64,000 nt of DNA from Bryopsis sp. KO-2023 (GCA_030272585.1 BSYQ01000011.1:1922001-1986000), one strand, 5' to 3'. Positions 1-12,318 are shown, numbered from the stretch's first letter. Notes: generated by a model not told the origin, from the letters alone. A program made the numbers and translations.

Positions 1-1764
1 CACCTTAGCCAGAACGTCCAAAGCATTTGCGCACACAGTTGAAGCTGTGTGTTGGGGAGAGGAAACAGTGACTATTGTGGGGAGAGAGTTTTCGTCTCAT
101 CTCAGCCCAAAAACGTTTCTGGGGAGATACCCTTGACTTTTGTTCACCATTGCCAGGCTCTTCGAGATTTAAAAAGAGCAAACCAGACGTCTCGCCCTCG
201 CTCACGGTCTCCAAAAAAAAGGATTCCGAACCTGTGTGCCTTGCGTGAGCAGAGAGTGATCGACGAATTTGGGGATTTGTGCTCCTCGCCAAGGTCCTCT
301 CCCCCCAGGGCCGCCGCACACCCAGGTAGGGAAAAGCGTTGACCCCCAATTGGGTTGCAATCCGACAAAGGAGGTGTTGTCACTAAAGGCTGGTCGAGAG
401 AAAGATCGCTGTTTAGCAACGGCACCCAGCAGTCCTTGAATATCTCAATTTCGGTTTTCGGCTTTCGGCTTTTGGGGTGGAAAAATGGAACATGAGACTG
501 AACCTTCCTCTTTGTGCCCCACCCAGCGCCGAAAAAGAGAAAGCACAAGGTTAAAGAACTGCTGGGCGACGTTCTCGAAGGTTAGGTCCATTCTTGTAAG
601 GCAAAAACTTCTCTGTGGCTCAAGAAGTTGTGATGTTTTGTTTATCCCCATTTTGAGTTTGGTGTCGTTACATGACCATGGCATTTTGACGGTCGCAGAT
701 GCACGAGGCTCGCCAAGTCCACCAAAGAAACCGCACGAAGTTAACCATGGCGTTGTTTATAAAGCAATGAAATCGCTTTCTAAATCCGCCAGAAGGTGAC
801 CAATCGATTGTCAATTTTTTTTTAGTGCTCTGAACCACACCATCTTGCATCTTTAAAGAATTTTTTTTTATTCCGTTCGTGGTACCGACAATAAAGGACG
901 CGCGTCGATGACCTTATAAATTCTTGAGTGCCATGCCCCCACACATATTTTCGCTCCAGTTCGATCGTAAACTATATACATACATGTATTGTGTCAAATA
1001 TTCTGCTTGTTCCGTAGGAAGTCTCAACAAAGTCTGCGCTCAAAAGACAAAGGAGAAAAACAGACGAGAACTGACCCGTTCGCTGGCAGGGCGGCTTTCA
1101 AATGAACTATCTCTTGCAGGAAAACAGTGGTTTCCTTGAACTTCACAATATATAAATATTTGTATACATATATTGAAATGTGGAATGGATCGTTAATTGA
1201 CCCTTTAAGCTATCTGTATCTCTGGTGGAGGCGGCCCTTCGCGGAGAGTTAAGAAGTGTATGGAACGTCAGCGTCAGGCGCCTCGTTTTGAATGCAACGA
1301 CCCCCTTTTTTTCCCTCCAATTCTCTTTTGAATGTGTCTTGAGAAACGCCAAAAGAAAGGTTTTCGATTAGAGTAGAAGTTACGTGTGCTGTGTTGATGT
1401 CGCTTGAGCACGAAGCATACAACATGAAAATCGTAGGGATTTTCGAGTTCAGGGAGCCGAAAATTGCAATTCTTACACAGCAGCACTCGACTCAGTTCGA
1501 CGCAATCGAACTTGAGATAAACTGTGAGGGGTCGAAATTATCGCCAGTCCCGAGCAAAACTTAATAAAAAAGAAACAAAACAAATATGGAATATAGAAAA
1601 AAACAAAGCCAATCACGCCACACGTTCCGCACGAAACCATATTGGTGGGATATGGTCCATATCATATGGATCACGTTTTGGTGTTAATCAATTAAGGGAA
1701 AGAACTTGATCATTAAGATTTCAGATTTGGATTAGTGGGATTAGTGATTTTGATTTTAAAGATT
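1..1764. other. Intergenic or unresolved sequence
   Basis: I see no convincing gene here. Several open frames of 60-130 codons exist on both strands, but they overlap each other, lack recognisable domains and do not join into a multi-exon model with consistent phases. An exon of a gene lying to the left of the window cannot be excluded. Confidence 0.5.
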
Positions 1765-1909
1765 TGTTGGATTGGGGAAAACGAGAAGGTTACAAAAGAA
1801 CCAACAAACAACCGAGTGTTCACCCTATATCCTAAAACGGGTGGACAGATTTGTACTACAAACCCAGATCTGTACTATAAAGCCTCACTTCGATTGGGTC
1901 GTTCCAACA
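1765..1909 (-). repeat. TRIM long terminal repeat (3' LTR in element orientation)
   Basis: This 145-bp copy begins TGTTGGATTGGGG and ends GTTCCAACA. It matches 2764-2906 almost perfectly apart from an extra GA near its left end. High identity between the two copies suggests a recent insertion. Confidence 0.85.
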
Positions 1910-2111
1910 CGCTTCACGGCGCATAAAACTCCGACCCTTGAACTCTGTTCAAGTTTCCCCACAATGAAATGCGTGGTGGGCCCATATTTTTTTTCCTTGA
2001 CTAGCCGATACTCAAACTCAGTCAAAAACTTTCTTTTTCCCACTGAACACACAACACAATCTGAACGAAAACTACCCCTGAAAACTATACTCGCCACTCT
2101 CACCACTTTTT

Positions 2112-2314
2112 GTAGGTATGTTCAGTTCAGGACTTGTTTAACCCAGCGCAGCCCAAACGCCTCTTTCGAACTCACAATCCTCGATCTGGCTTGGGGATTT
2201 CGTCACTCTCGATACCTTTCATCGTAGGTATGTTCAGTTCAGGGCTTGTTTAACCCAGCGCAGCCCAAACGCCTCCTTCGAACTCACAAATTGTGAGTCA
2301 CAATCCTCGACCTG
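2112..2314. repeat. Imperfect tandem duplication inside the TRIM
   Basis: A segment beginning GTAGGTATGTTCAGTTCAGG occurs at 2112 and again at 2224. About 75 bp is shared, up to a CACAATCCTCGA(T/C)CTGG motif. The second copy carries about 14 extra bases (AATTGTGAGTCACA) that form a short palindrome with their flank. The repeat period is 112 bp. Confidence 0.7.
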
Positions 2315-2745
2315 GTTCGATGCAGACGTGGCTCCTCAATCAGTGTAGCTCGAGAGTACCAAGGAAGTCAGGGGATGTGTCGTATGCCGAGTGTGTGCTT
2401 TGTGAGGAGATCTTTTACGTCGTGGTACACGCACGACGGGTCTTCTTGCTTCCGAGAAGAGTGCTTGGCGGTCACACTTCTCCACGCCTGCGTCAGGTTG
2501 TGCTGCCCATAAACACCCTCAGCGACGGTTCTCGTTGCTTGCCAGTCGCTCTGGACGCACGCTCGTTGTCCTTGGGCGTAAAAGGCCAGACGGTCTGTGC
2601 CTCATAGTAGGAGGTCCCATCGATCGCACCCACTCCACTTGACGTTCTGGGCGTCACCTGGGTGTTGCGATGTGACTAAGTGCGCACTGTTTGTGCGACT
2701 TGCTCCACAACTTGCGCCCTCCCTAGACCGCACTTTCCCAGGGCG

Positions 2746-2763
2746 AACCTGGCTCCGAAACCA
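2746..2763 (-). promoter_or_regulatory. Primer binding site resembling initiator tRNA-Met
   Basis: On the minus strand these bases read TGGTTTCGGAGCCAGGTT and abut the LTR end CCAACA with no gap. The family consensus for a tRNA-iMet primer site begins TGGTATCAGAGCC, so the site differs at two of the first 13 positions and continues to match beyond them. It sets the element's orientation as minus. Confidence 0.75.
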
Positions 2764-2906
2764 TGTTGGATTGGGGAAAACGAAGGTTACAAAAGAACCA
2801 ACAAACAACCGAGTGTTCACCCTATATCCTAAAACGGGTGGACAGATTTGTACTACAAACCCAGATCTGTACTATAAAGCCTCACTTCGATTGGGTCGTT
2901 CCAACA
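2764..2906 (-). repeat. TRIM long terminal repeat (5' LTR in element orientation)
   Basis: This 143-bp partner of the repeat at 1765-1909 has the same TGTTGGA...TCCAACA ends. On the minus strand it is followed immediately by the putative primer binding site. Confidence 0.85.
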
Positions 2907-3714
2907 GATTAAAGATTTGTGATCGAAGTAAAACTTTGAATGTGGAGGACCCGCGTTTTTTTTTGTCACCATGTCTATTTTGTAAGACACAATGCGCAAG
3001 GGCGTCCCTCGTTAATCTCTCTTAAGAACATCGGAGCTTCCGGGCAAGCTTTATACCGCTTCCCAGTTCCACCTTGTCAGGGCTCTCGCCTCACGACAAT
3101 CGAAAAATCGCCGGACTTAAGAGGTGGTGTTTGATCCCCCGCCGTTGCCTTTGCAGAAGATGTTGCTCGCGTTATGTATGGGAAAATTTAGATGTGCTGC
3201 TTGTTTCATCATTTTCGTGGAACTTTGACCACCAGACTTGTGCAGGCTTCCTTCTCACGCGCTGGGATTCGATTGTGTGCGTGTTTTTTTCCCCGGTTTG
3301 TTGCTCTACTGACGGTCATCGATCTTTTCACCACCAAGGTCTGGGATAAAACGTGAAGTCATTCGAACAGCAAAACGAAAGCGATCGGTTCAGAAACCGA
3401 TCACTGTTGAAAAGGCACTCTGCGCTAGTTCATTTAAACATAGCTCAAAACAATCATGATGTACCCTCAGACACAATGCACAATACTGCCCTCCCCCCCA
3501 AAAGGCACCCTTTTTTCAGGGAGAAAACCGCATCACCTTTGACCAATACTTGACTCAATATCGTAGCTACACAATAATTATTCTAACTATTCAGCAAGAA
3601 TTTCCCAACCAGCTGGAACTTCTCCATCACCACTCTGGTCCCCACCCCTCACATCCCAGGGTTGAATCACCGATTTGGTATTGTTTATCCCTGCTTTCAT
3701 CCCTGCTTATTCCC
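2907..3714. other. Intergenic sequence
   Basis: No gene recognised. It lies between the TRIM and the 3' end of the SAWADEE-domain gene on the minus strand, and probably holds that gene's 3' untranslated region. Confidence 0.5.
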
Positions 3715-6700
3715 TCAACCCCCCCTATCTTCAGACACAATCGATGATGGTGTCATTGCACCATCTTGCATGCCATCTTGAGCCTTTTCAATGACCCCTT
3801 GTCCGAACACAAAGGAGCTGGGAAAATCTACATTCCGCTTGGGGGATGGCGAAAAAGACAGATCCAGGTTGTTCAGTTTCGAGCAAGGTGTCGGTGGGGT
3901 TCGATCGCAGCCTCGATCTTGATTCCAATCATCCAAAGAAGGGCTTTGATCGGTCCGCTCCGAAACTGCAACGCGCGCACACACACACACACACACAAAG
4001 AGTTTGGTCCCCAAACAGCAGCAGCTGGTAGGATTTTTTCTTCCTTGTGGTTTTCTGGTAGACCTCTTTTGCTAAGTTCTGTGATTGCTGGTGAAATCAA
4101 ATACAATCCGTACCTTCCTGAACAAAATCATCTTTCTTGGTCGTCAGCGGCGTAATGATGGGGGGAAGGGCATTGCATCGGTTATCCTTGTGATTCCATT
4201 TCCACCTTATGTCTCGAGCACATGCAAACCCCCGGCCCATCCCAACAACATCCACAGAGATCTTCGGACATCGCCTGGCCGTGATAATGAACTCTGTCGC
4301 TTGATCCCCATCCACCCCTTCCAAATCTTCATTATTGTCGACCTCCCCACCAGCAAACACCTCCTTCACCACCACCACCTCTGGGTCGATTTCAACCCCA
4401 CGACCCTCGAAATCCTCTTCTTCAAAACGAGGTACCGGGATGAAATCACCAGAAATAGGTGTTTTGTCTTTCTCGCCATCTGAAGGCGATCCCGCCCCTC
4501 CAAGGTGCTTGCCAAACCCTGGAATGCTCAAACCCCTCCTCCAGCTGCTTCCCGCTTGAACCGAGGCTCGAGATGAAGCTATGGGATCGATGCCTGCCTG
4601 AGAATGACCTGCAACCCACCCCATCTCTATTTTTAGAATTCACATCCATAATTTCCGATCAAGGTGAAAAGGAAAGGCGGTGTTGAGTTTAAAAAACCTG
4701 GCTCAACATTTGCCTTGCTGCAGCTATCATTTCTGGTACCTGTCTTTTCACTTTCGTTCCTTTCCGGTGCTCCCTGTGCCACAGCATCAGAAGGACCCCC
4801 CACACTCGATAATCTTGGTTTTTTTTTCGCTCTAGATCCAGCACCACCCTCTGGGCTTCTGACCGGGAAGGTCTCCACTGCCAGTTCAGTCTCCGCCACG
4901 ATGCCAGAGTTTTTCCTGGTCAATTCTCCTCCCTCGGTTTGGGGGATGCGTGGTGAGGGCCCCTGGCTTTCCACATTTGTTCTGCTTTTTTCAGGTGTGC
5001 CGGACTCCGCTTCTCTGGAATCATCCACTCGATCCAGCCCCTCGTCCGGCACCTCTTCAATAACGACACTTTGACCAACCACCACTTCTTCGCCAGCGTT
5101 CCTGTCGCATTCGAAGCCAGACATCACCAGACTTCGGATTTCCGGCACCCTCGGTGAATTCAGAGTTTCGCCGGCGGGTTTTTTTTCCAGCTTGCCGCCC
5201 CCACTTCCTTGCTTTTTTGAGACCTTGGGATTCTTTCTATCGCTGGCGGCTGGGGTGGAGTGCCGCCTTTTTTTGAGTTTTTTTCTTCCGTCGACAGCTT
5301 CATAGACTGGTTCCGACCCACTTGGTTGATCTGCAAGAAAAACATGCATGCAAACAAGGGGATGTTAATGCAATGGGTGCAGCAAATGGAAATATATCAG
5401 ACATATATATTACATATTTATTACACATATATTTCTGTCCATCAGACATCCCAGAGGCTGGTAGCGCTTATGTATTGGAAAAATATAGGGTATTGCATAG
5501 TCAAAATAGAAACAGGCAGAATTTTTTTTTTCCTTCTATTATATTTTTCATAGAGAGACACAGAGAGAGCTTTATATAGATTTTTCAAAACTTAGAAAAA
5601 AAAAGTGAACTTGACTAAACAAAGTAGTTTTACTCTGCTTTATTGTGTAAAATGAACATGATATGATCAGGGGCTATTGAAGGAAAAGCGAAGCTGCAAC
5701 TCCAAAAGGCCAAAATGCAGGTCTAAGCGATTCAATAACAGAATTTCCAACACGCAACGAAAAAATCTCAGAGTTCTAGAATCTATTTTCGTTTTTCTTT
5801 TGCGATTTTATCTAGGTAATCAGAAGGTGAAAAAAACCCACAGAAGAATCAGTTATCAAACACAGAGGAGGCAGTTAAATAGCAGAAAAATGACATATAG
5901 GGAAAAAATCCCTTTGAAATGAATCCGACAAAACACACACAAGAAACCTCAATTTCTTTAGATCCTACAGATGCGAGCTGAAAAATCGACTTCCATATCC
6001 AGAAAGCAGGTGAACACATTTTTCAGGTCACACTTTTCACACAAATTTTAAGGTAATTTGTCAAATGGTTGAAAACACAGCATGTCCATGGCATAATGAT
6101 AATCTAATGAATGGGATGCTTTTGGTTCATAAAAAGAACAACGCAATGCACAAATGCATGATCAGAATTATGAAATAACAAACAGAAGCACATAGAGCTC
6201 CAGAATTGGGCACTTGTTTGAAGAGTTTTTTTTTCTTCTCTTTTTTTAAACTATTAAGTGCTTTTCTGGACATTTTCTGTTTACTGTTGACAAGACAGTT
6301 ACTAAACATTGGTTCAGAGCAGGGCGCATTCCAGTTATGAGCAGTAAAAAATATAAAGAAAATAGAACAGCCCACGATTGGTACCATAAAACTGGGACCA
6401 GTGTTTGTGTAATTATTCTACTTGGGCCACGACTTTTCTAAGCATTTCCCCAGCCCTTTTTTTTTCCCTTTTATTTCCTTTTTTTCAGGTTACCATCTGT
6501 TGTATTTCTCATTAACTCATGAAACTGCTCCTTTCCCTTCCTTTTTTTTCCCTGTACTTTTTCCATGAAATTTCCTTGGATTGACTCACCTCCTTTCCTC
6601 GTCGCTGCCGCCTTTGCTGCAACCGTCGCTAAAACATCCAAATTTGAGGAATCTACATCTGCATGTGCATCTGCATTCTCTTGGCCAACCACTCTTTTAA

Positions 6701-9261
6701 CACTACGTACGCTCACACGGACACCCCTCGGCGGTGAAATCACTTCCCCAAGGGGCAGCGGTGGAACATCTCTTTCACCTTTTGAAACGAACTCCTGCCC
6801 ATCCTGGCTTTGCTTCCTCCTCCGCTTCAGACATTTTGCACCCTCGCTGACATACTTGGGTTCGCTTTCATAGACTTCTCGCATCAGCTGTCTCCACTTC
6901 AAGATGCTGGGGTGGCTGGTTGGAGGGATGTCAGACAGCAAGCACACCTCCCCCTCCTCCACAGCGAGAGTGTTGGTTCTCGGTGTGCCGAAGCTCGCAC
7001 CCTCTTCCCTCTCCAACCACTTGACCGTGACAAGAGTCATGTTATCCTCCACTGCAGAAAATACAACAGGGAAATTAACGAGCAGAAGTGAGATTGGAAA
7101 CGTAGGCATTAAAGCAAAATTACTGAGTCTTAATTTCTTGACGTGCTTTTTGTTTTTCAAAATTTTGCAATAGCATGTTTTACTTGAGGAATGATATGCC
7201 TTTCATGCCACCAACACGACGATCACAAATATTTGATTTACATTTCGAGTCAAAGATATAATCCTACGATAATATGACTATGCGAAGAAGCAAGACTTAC
7301 GGGTTGTTGTCTTGTGCACCTTGAGAACCACGGCATCAAACCTAACATAAATGATGGTCAGAAATTTAGAGAAGAAAAGAAGACCCTTTTTTTGCATTTA
7401 CGGAATATGACGTAAAAATGCGTGAGAATATATATAAATATTAGAGAAGGAGAACATATTCGTAGACCAAGCTTTAAAAAGAGGAGGTCCAACTTCCACC
7501 ATATTTTTTCTAAGTCAAAAAAACCTAATAAACTTAATCTAATGAAGTGAAGATCAAGGCATTCTATTTTTAGGAGATACTCAAGGCCGCTTCCCTAAGT
7601 TTAACATAACCGAGTATTGTAGTCCTCCAAGTGCGATAGGATCTTTGCTCAAACCTCCTAATTAGAAAATATGCTAAGATACAAAATTTGAACGTATTAA
7701 AGCTTCATAATGAAAAAAAGTGTTTCTCTTGTTGAGGCACAGAAACGAGGATTTCTTTTACTTTCGACTCTTACCAAATAGAGTCATCCGTTGTCTTCGA
7801 CTTTGCAAGACCTGCTACTTTCATGGAGGGGACTAATAGGTTGACCTCCGTGTCATCGATTACCCTACAAGAACAAAAGCCATGCGATAAACATTGAGGC
7901 AAGATGTGAAAATATTTCTAAGTATAATCTATTACTACATCGCATCAAATTATATGACACAATTTGCCTAGAGAAGTAGACAAACACATTTAATCCTTTT
8001 CCTGATCTTGCATACCTCTCACCCTATGTACTCTTCACTAAGATCGTTCGAATTCACCTTAACTGTTTCCTCCCCCATTTGAATTCTTTCACTACAATAC
8101 TTACATCTCATAATCCACCCCATCAAGTATGTAATTTCTGCTCCTATTCCACTTATCTATTACTACAAGTAAAGATACCCTTCCATGCACAATACAAGAA
8201 ACTTCAAGATTCTTACAAAACAATCAAATCGATTCACTTAGTGTATTCTAAATTACCTCTCGTTGCACTAATCTTTCAAGTGTTTCTACCTTCACTACAA
8301 AAAGGTAATAATAATTTTAATATCATTATTATGTGATCGACCTAGAGAAAGCGGTCGAAGAAAAAGGCCGGTCTTAAAATAACTCAAAAGATTTATCCAA
8401 TATAATTCTAAACTAAAACAATAAGATATTACAAACAAGTTTAGAGCAAAAAATCCAACGCAATTAAAAGAAGCGTTTCACCTCATCACACAAAATGAGG
8501 TCACCTCATTAATCAAATATTTTCCTTCAAATAGTCACTAAACAGTTAGCACCAAAATACTTATTTAGGAGAATATATCCGGGAGCAAATCCTATCTTCT
8601 AACTTAGTATTATCCTTCACTTTACCCCTATCCCAAAGAGAGGGTTACTCATGAGAAGAAAAAGACAAAGTCGTATCGTGAATTGTTCAATTACAAGCCC
8701 TAAGATATGAAGGAAAGAAAAACTAACATCACCATTACTATGCAAAAGGATGTAAAGGATTCTAACGAAACCGTATCTATGAAGACCTATCCACTAGGTC
8801 AGTTTTATAAAAAGTACATTGGTAATTATTAGCTCCTACCATAAAACTTCTAAAATACCTTGCGCTCAAGCGAAAGTACGCATCGCTCATTGTCTCCTTG
8901 TAGTCAAGAATCTCATCATCATATGACTTGAATCCCCTACGCAAAAACGAGTAAATCAACATCTCACACGGAAATCCACGATCATTTTTCCTACAAACGA
9001 ATCTTTCTCTCAAGTTTGAAAAACACCATATCATGATACAAAGGATGGGGGCTTGTACCATGTCAAACGAATAATTTTCTATTTCTAGAAACGAAATATG
9101 CAAAAACAAAGCATAAATTCGCTTTCTGAAAAAGTTTCCTACCTTAACCGCAGACGAAGGACTAATCGATCATTCCACTCGATAACCCTCGATTGCGAGA
9201 GAATAACATCGTACCATCCACCATCTCGTGGTGATAAAACCTCTAACCCCGTCAATTTCAT
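3715..9261 (-). CDS. SAWADEE-domain nuclear protein, eight exons
   Basis: Exons (minus): 9261-9143, 8936-8859, 7864-7775, 7341-7301, 7051-6590, 5330-4698, 4608-4114, 3965-3715. All junction phases agree and give 722 residues. The first ~150 residues carry the SAWADEE pattern: an early LEVLSPRDGGWYDV block, a RLRGF segment followed by an acidic stretch, then WFDAVVLKVHK and a MTLVTVKWLE strand. In plants this tandem tudor-like fold (SHH1/DTF1) reads the histone H3 tail methylation state and recruits RNA polymerase IV. No homeodomain, as in SHH1, is visible. The remaining ~550 residues are low-complexity and charged, with clusters such as KKLKKRRHS that look like nuclear localisation signals. 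A histone-reader role is inferred. The boundary of exon 6 is the least certain (donor CCAG|GTTTTT). Intron 7 has a (GT)n run next to its acceptor. Confidence 0.72.
3979..3997. repeat. (CA)n microsatellite beside a splice acceptor
   Basis: About nine CA units read as (GT)n on the minus strand. They lie in intron 7 of the SAWADEE gene, about 13 bases upstream of the acceptor TTGCAG at 3966-3971, replacing the usual polypyrimidine tract. Confidence 0.9.
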
Positions 9262-10483
9262 CTGAAATTGAACAAACCACATATAAAAACCTACTACTCT
9301 GTTTACCTAAAAATAACAATACTCAGACAGATTTGAGCAATGGTAACTTTTACTCCGACAATAAATATGCAAGAATCTCACATTCAATCCAAGTAGTTTT
9401 AAAAATAAATAAAAAAAAAGAGTACAACCAAAAAGCTGAGCTAATCTGGTCCGAGGTGAACATTATACAAACACACATTTTTCAGAGAGACCGGAGAAAA
9501 CTGAAATTATATTTTAGAAAAGGTATTAAGTTTATAAAAAAAAATCGAGGGTTCCTTGGCATATTATTCGCGGCGCTCCAGCGGTTCTGAGCGAGGAACC
9601 AAGGGTAAAGAGGGGAAGGTTGAAAGAAAAAAAAGAAAAAAAAGTTTCTGACTTCGACGTCGGGAAAATTCTGGTCGATCGGAGGATAGGTGGCCGATCG
9701 GGTCGGAGAGTGTCGGAAAAACTTGAGGGAAAACACGCACTGTCGTCGAAAAGGACCAACTGCCTCTATCTCTGTGAGTTAGCAGTGAAGTGAACTGTTC
9801 TGGAGCGGATCCTGCCTCTGGACTCACCCCCACCAAAAAAACGCACTGACGTTCTCGTATCCACGAAGGAACGGGAAGACGGCCAGAGTCAAGCGAACAG
9901 AAAGAGCGACACGAAACCACGCTCGGACTTTGCGCACGCAGGCGGATAAATATGCTGTCCGTTCTTGTGGATTAAAAGCCTTCGGACAGCACCATGTTTG
10001 ACCACGATGTCTTTTCGCGATCGGAATCATCCATTTTCATTGATTCATTTCGTGGATGTATGGCACATTCATTTCCAACCCAAAAGGAGAATTCCTTGTG
10101 CGGAGTTCCTGGACTTCTGCGCATGCAATTTTTGGTTTGGTTTGGTTTGGTTTGGAAGTGGCACGACTCGGGCCACAATGGCAGGGGAACGAGGTTACCC
10201 CGAACGCTATCGAACCTGCATGGATCAATCGATGGGCTGAAGGTGAGGATGGCCTGGAGCACTCGTTGAAAATCGCCTTTCATTTTAAGGGACGTGACTT
10301 TTCGAGGGGCAAAATGAAGAAGCTTTGCGTATGCTCCAAAGATTACGAAATCTGCAGGGATTGGACACACGTCGATGAACCCGCTTCTGGCTGAAATTTG
10401 TTCGAACAAAAACCGCTTTTCGGCAAACCTTTTTGATATCCGAACTAGCCTACCGATCAGCGTAGCCAGGGCGTAACAATTTC
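9262..10483. other. Divergent intergenic region
   Basis: This lies between the start of the SAWADEE gene (minus) and the glycine-rich gene (plus), so it should contain both promoters and 5' leaders. Open frames here have no domain I recognise. A (TTTGG)5 repeat lies at 10131-10155. Confidence 0.45.
10131..10155. repeat. (TTTGG)5 tandem repeat
   Basis: Five perfect copies of TTTGG lie 330 bp upstream of the glycine-rich gene. Confidence 0.9.
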
Positions 10484-11379
10484 ATGGATACCGCGATCAA
10501 TTTCTTGGCGAAAGAGGCGCTGGCATTGCTGTCCCCAGTCGCGCGCAATGCCATTTCAAATTTCGCCAGCAGACGGCCCCGTCTGTTGTTCGCAGCCAGA
10601 ATTCTGGCGGCGCTCTTCATCATGTGGCTGTCGGTGACCAGCGGTGAGGCCTGTTGCTCCGATTTAGCGCATTGGATATGTCGTTATATTAAAATTTGTG
10701 TTTCAAAAGGCGATCCTCAGATGAAAAAAAAGCGAATGACAAACTTCCTTGATAAACAACGAATTCCATGGTGATTCAAGGTGATGGGGTAGCGACTCAA
10801 ATGCCTGTCCAATTGAAAATCCTTGCACAATGTGCTTCCCTAGGTTTTGATTAACTTTCCATTGTACATGATTATCTATTGAATCCCTTTTTTGAGTTCT
10901 ATTCCCAATCAAACCAGCAATCTTAAAGGGCATCATGTCAGGTTGGTTCTTGTCTCTATACACAAATCTAATTTCAGTTTGACTCCACTGGTGCCTTCAA
11001 CACTTATGCAGTGAGTCAAATCCTGGGTGGTGGAGGGGGTGGGGGTGGATCTAATGGACAGGCGGGAGCTCCTGGGGTTGGAAACCGCGGAGGTAGAGGT
11101 GGGGCTGGAGGTGGTGGGGTCGGAGGTGCTGGTGGTGGATTTCATGGAGGATTGGGTGGGGCAGGCGGAGCTGGGCGTCAAGGTGGTAGAGGTGGAAATC
11201 AGGGGGGGGGAGGTAGGGCAGGACGTGATGGGGCTAGGGGTGGTAATGGTGGAGATCATGGGGGGCAAGGTGGGGCAGGAGATGGCGGGAGAGGTGATGA
11301 TGGTGGATATTATGGTGGTGGCGGCGGTGGTGGTGGTGAGGATGGTGGTGAGTACTACTATTATGCAGATGAGCTGTGA
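10484..11379 (+). CDS. Glycine-rich protein with N-terminal hydrophobic segment
   Basis: Exon 1 is 10484-10643 and exon 2 is 11012-11379, joined in phase 1 (donor AGCG|GTGAGG, acceptor TATGCAG|TGAGTC), giving 175 residues. Residues ~33-52 (RLLFAARILAALFIMWLSV) form one hydrophobic helix, either a signal anchor or an uncleaved signal. The rest is almost entirely Gly with scattered Ala, Arg and Asp, ending EYYYYADEL. Glycine-rich proteins of this type are often cell-wall or extracellular-matrix components; the Tyr cluster could be cross-linked. The terminal ADEL resembles a weak KDEL-type signal, but this may be chance. The simple codon repeats (GGTGGN) also keep the opposite strand open, so coding status needs transcripts. 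Confidence 0.5.
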
Positions 11380-12318
11380 TTCAGCTGCCCTTTCATTGTG
11401 GGCAGTTTGCAAACCGGCATGTTTTGTGGAGGATTTGGTTCGGTTCTCCAACAGGGCCAGGGTGTGGCGTCCATGCAATTGTATACTATCAACGCATTTT
11501 CAGAAACATTGAGTCCGTTTCCATTGTATTCCAGCAGTTGTTTTTTTTTGCTTTTTTTTCTAATTAGAAGAAAACATTATGATACTGGCTTTTTTTTTGG
11601 AGTGTCTTTATGGCAATGTTGTGTGTAGTGTTTTATTCAAGCCGCATGTCAGGGTCCAGTTTTGTTTCGGGAGAAATATTTGTTGCACAAGCTTTGCTTC
11701 CTGAAAATCCAATTGGGTGGGGTTTTTGAAGAATCGACAAAGGTTAAACAGACTTGATTTAAATCAAGTACAGAATTTTTAACAAAGATGGAGCCCGCAA
11801 ACCGAAATGTCCTTCCCTTTTGAATGCGTCCCTGTTGCAACAGTCATGACAGTCAGTCCCTCGATTTCTTCAAAATGGCAAGATTTTTTTTACCATTTTC
11901 TGGTTAGACAAAAGTGGTAAAACGGCAAGGCTTTTACTGGTGTCCGCATTTGTAGTGTTGCCTCTCCAAGAAGTGGAACTATCTCTGCCACAGTGTAATC
12001 ATTGATCGATCGATTGATCTCTGCCAAATTTGAAGACGGAAAAAGTTTGTCCATTGTGTAAAGACGAGTTCCGCTTTTTTTTCTTCAGAAGCTTTGTTGA
12101 TCAGCAAAGCGCTGAGCAATGGTATCTCGGACACGCCGATGTGCGTCTATAAATGCCTCGGGCAACTATATTGTAGTTATATAGTTGTATAGAGGATATA
12201 TTCCCTCTGAATTAATGAGGGTGCTTTCTTCGTTGATATTGAGGAATAGACAATTGGCACCTACCACTCTTTCTTAAAAAAAAGAAAAAAGTGTACAAAT
12301 CGAAATGAGCATGATAAC
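11380..12318. other. Intergenic sequence
   Basis: AT-rich with oligo(T) runs. No gene recognised. The first part is probably the 3' untranslated region of the glycine-rich gene. Confidence 0.5.

Larger units (their letters stand above)
1765..2906 (-). mobile_element. TRIM: small non-coding LTR retrotransposon
   Basis: Two near-identical direct repeats of 145 and 143 bp bound an 854-bp internal region with no coding capacity for gag or pol. Each repeat starts TGTTGGA and ends TCCAACA, the classic TG...CA LTR ends with short inverted repeats. The copies differ mainly by a 2-base indel (CGAGAAGG versus CGAAGG). Read on the minus strand, the sequence directly after the 5' LTR is TGGTTTCGGAGCCAGGTT, which closely matches the complement of an initiator tRNA-Met 3' end. 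A 4-bp GATT lies on both sides (1761-1764 and 2907-2910) as a possible target duplication. The polypurine tract before the other LTR is weak. Size and lack of coding fit terminal-repeat retrotransposons in miniature, which depend on a partner element for mobility. Confidence 0.85.

Noticed and set aside
10933..11478. Minus-strand Thr/Pro/Ser-rich frame opposite the glycine-rich gene
   Set aside because: It is the antisense of GGTGGN codon repeats and has no splice partner; the plus-strand model has a signal-like exon joined in phase.
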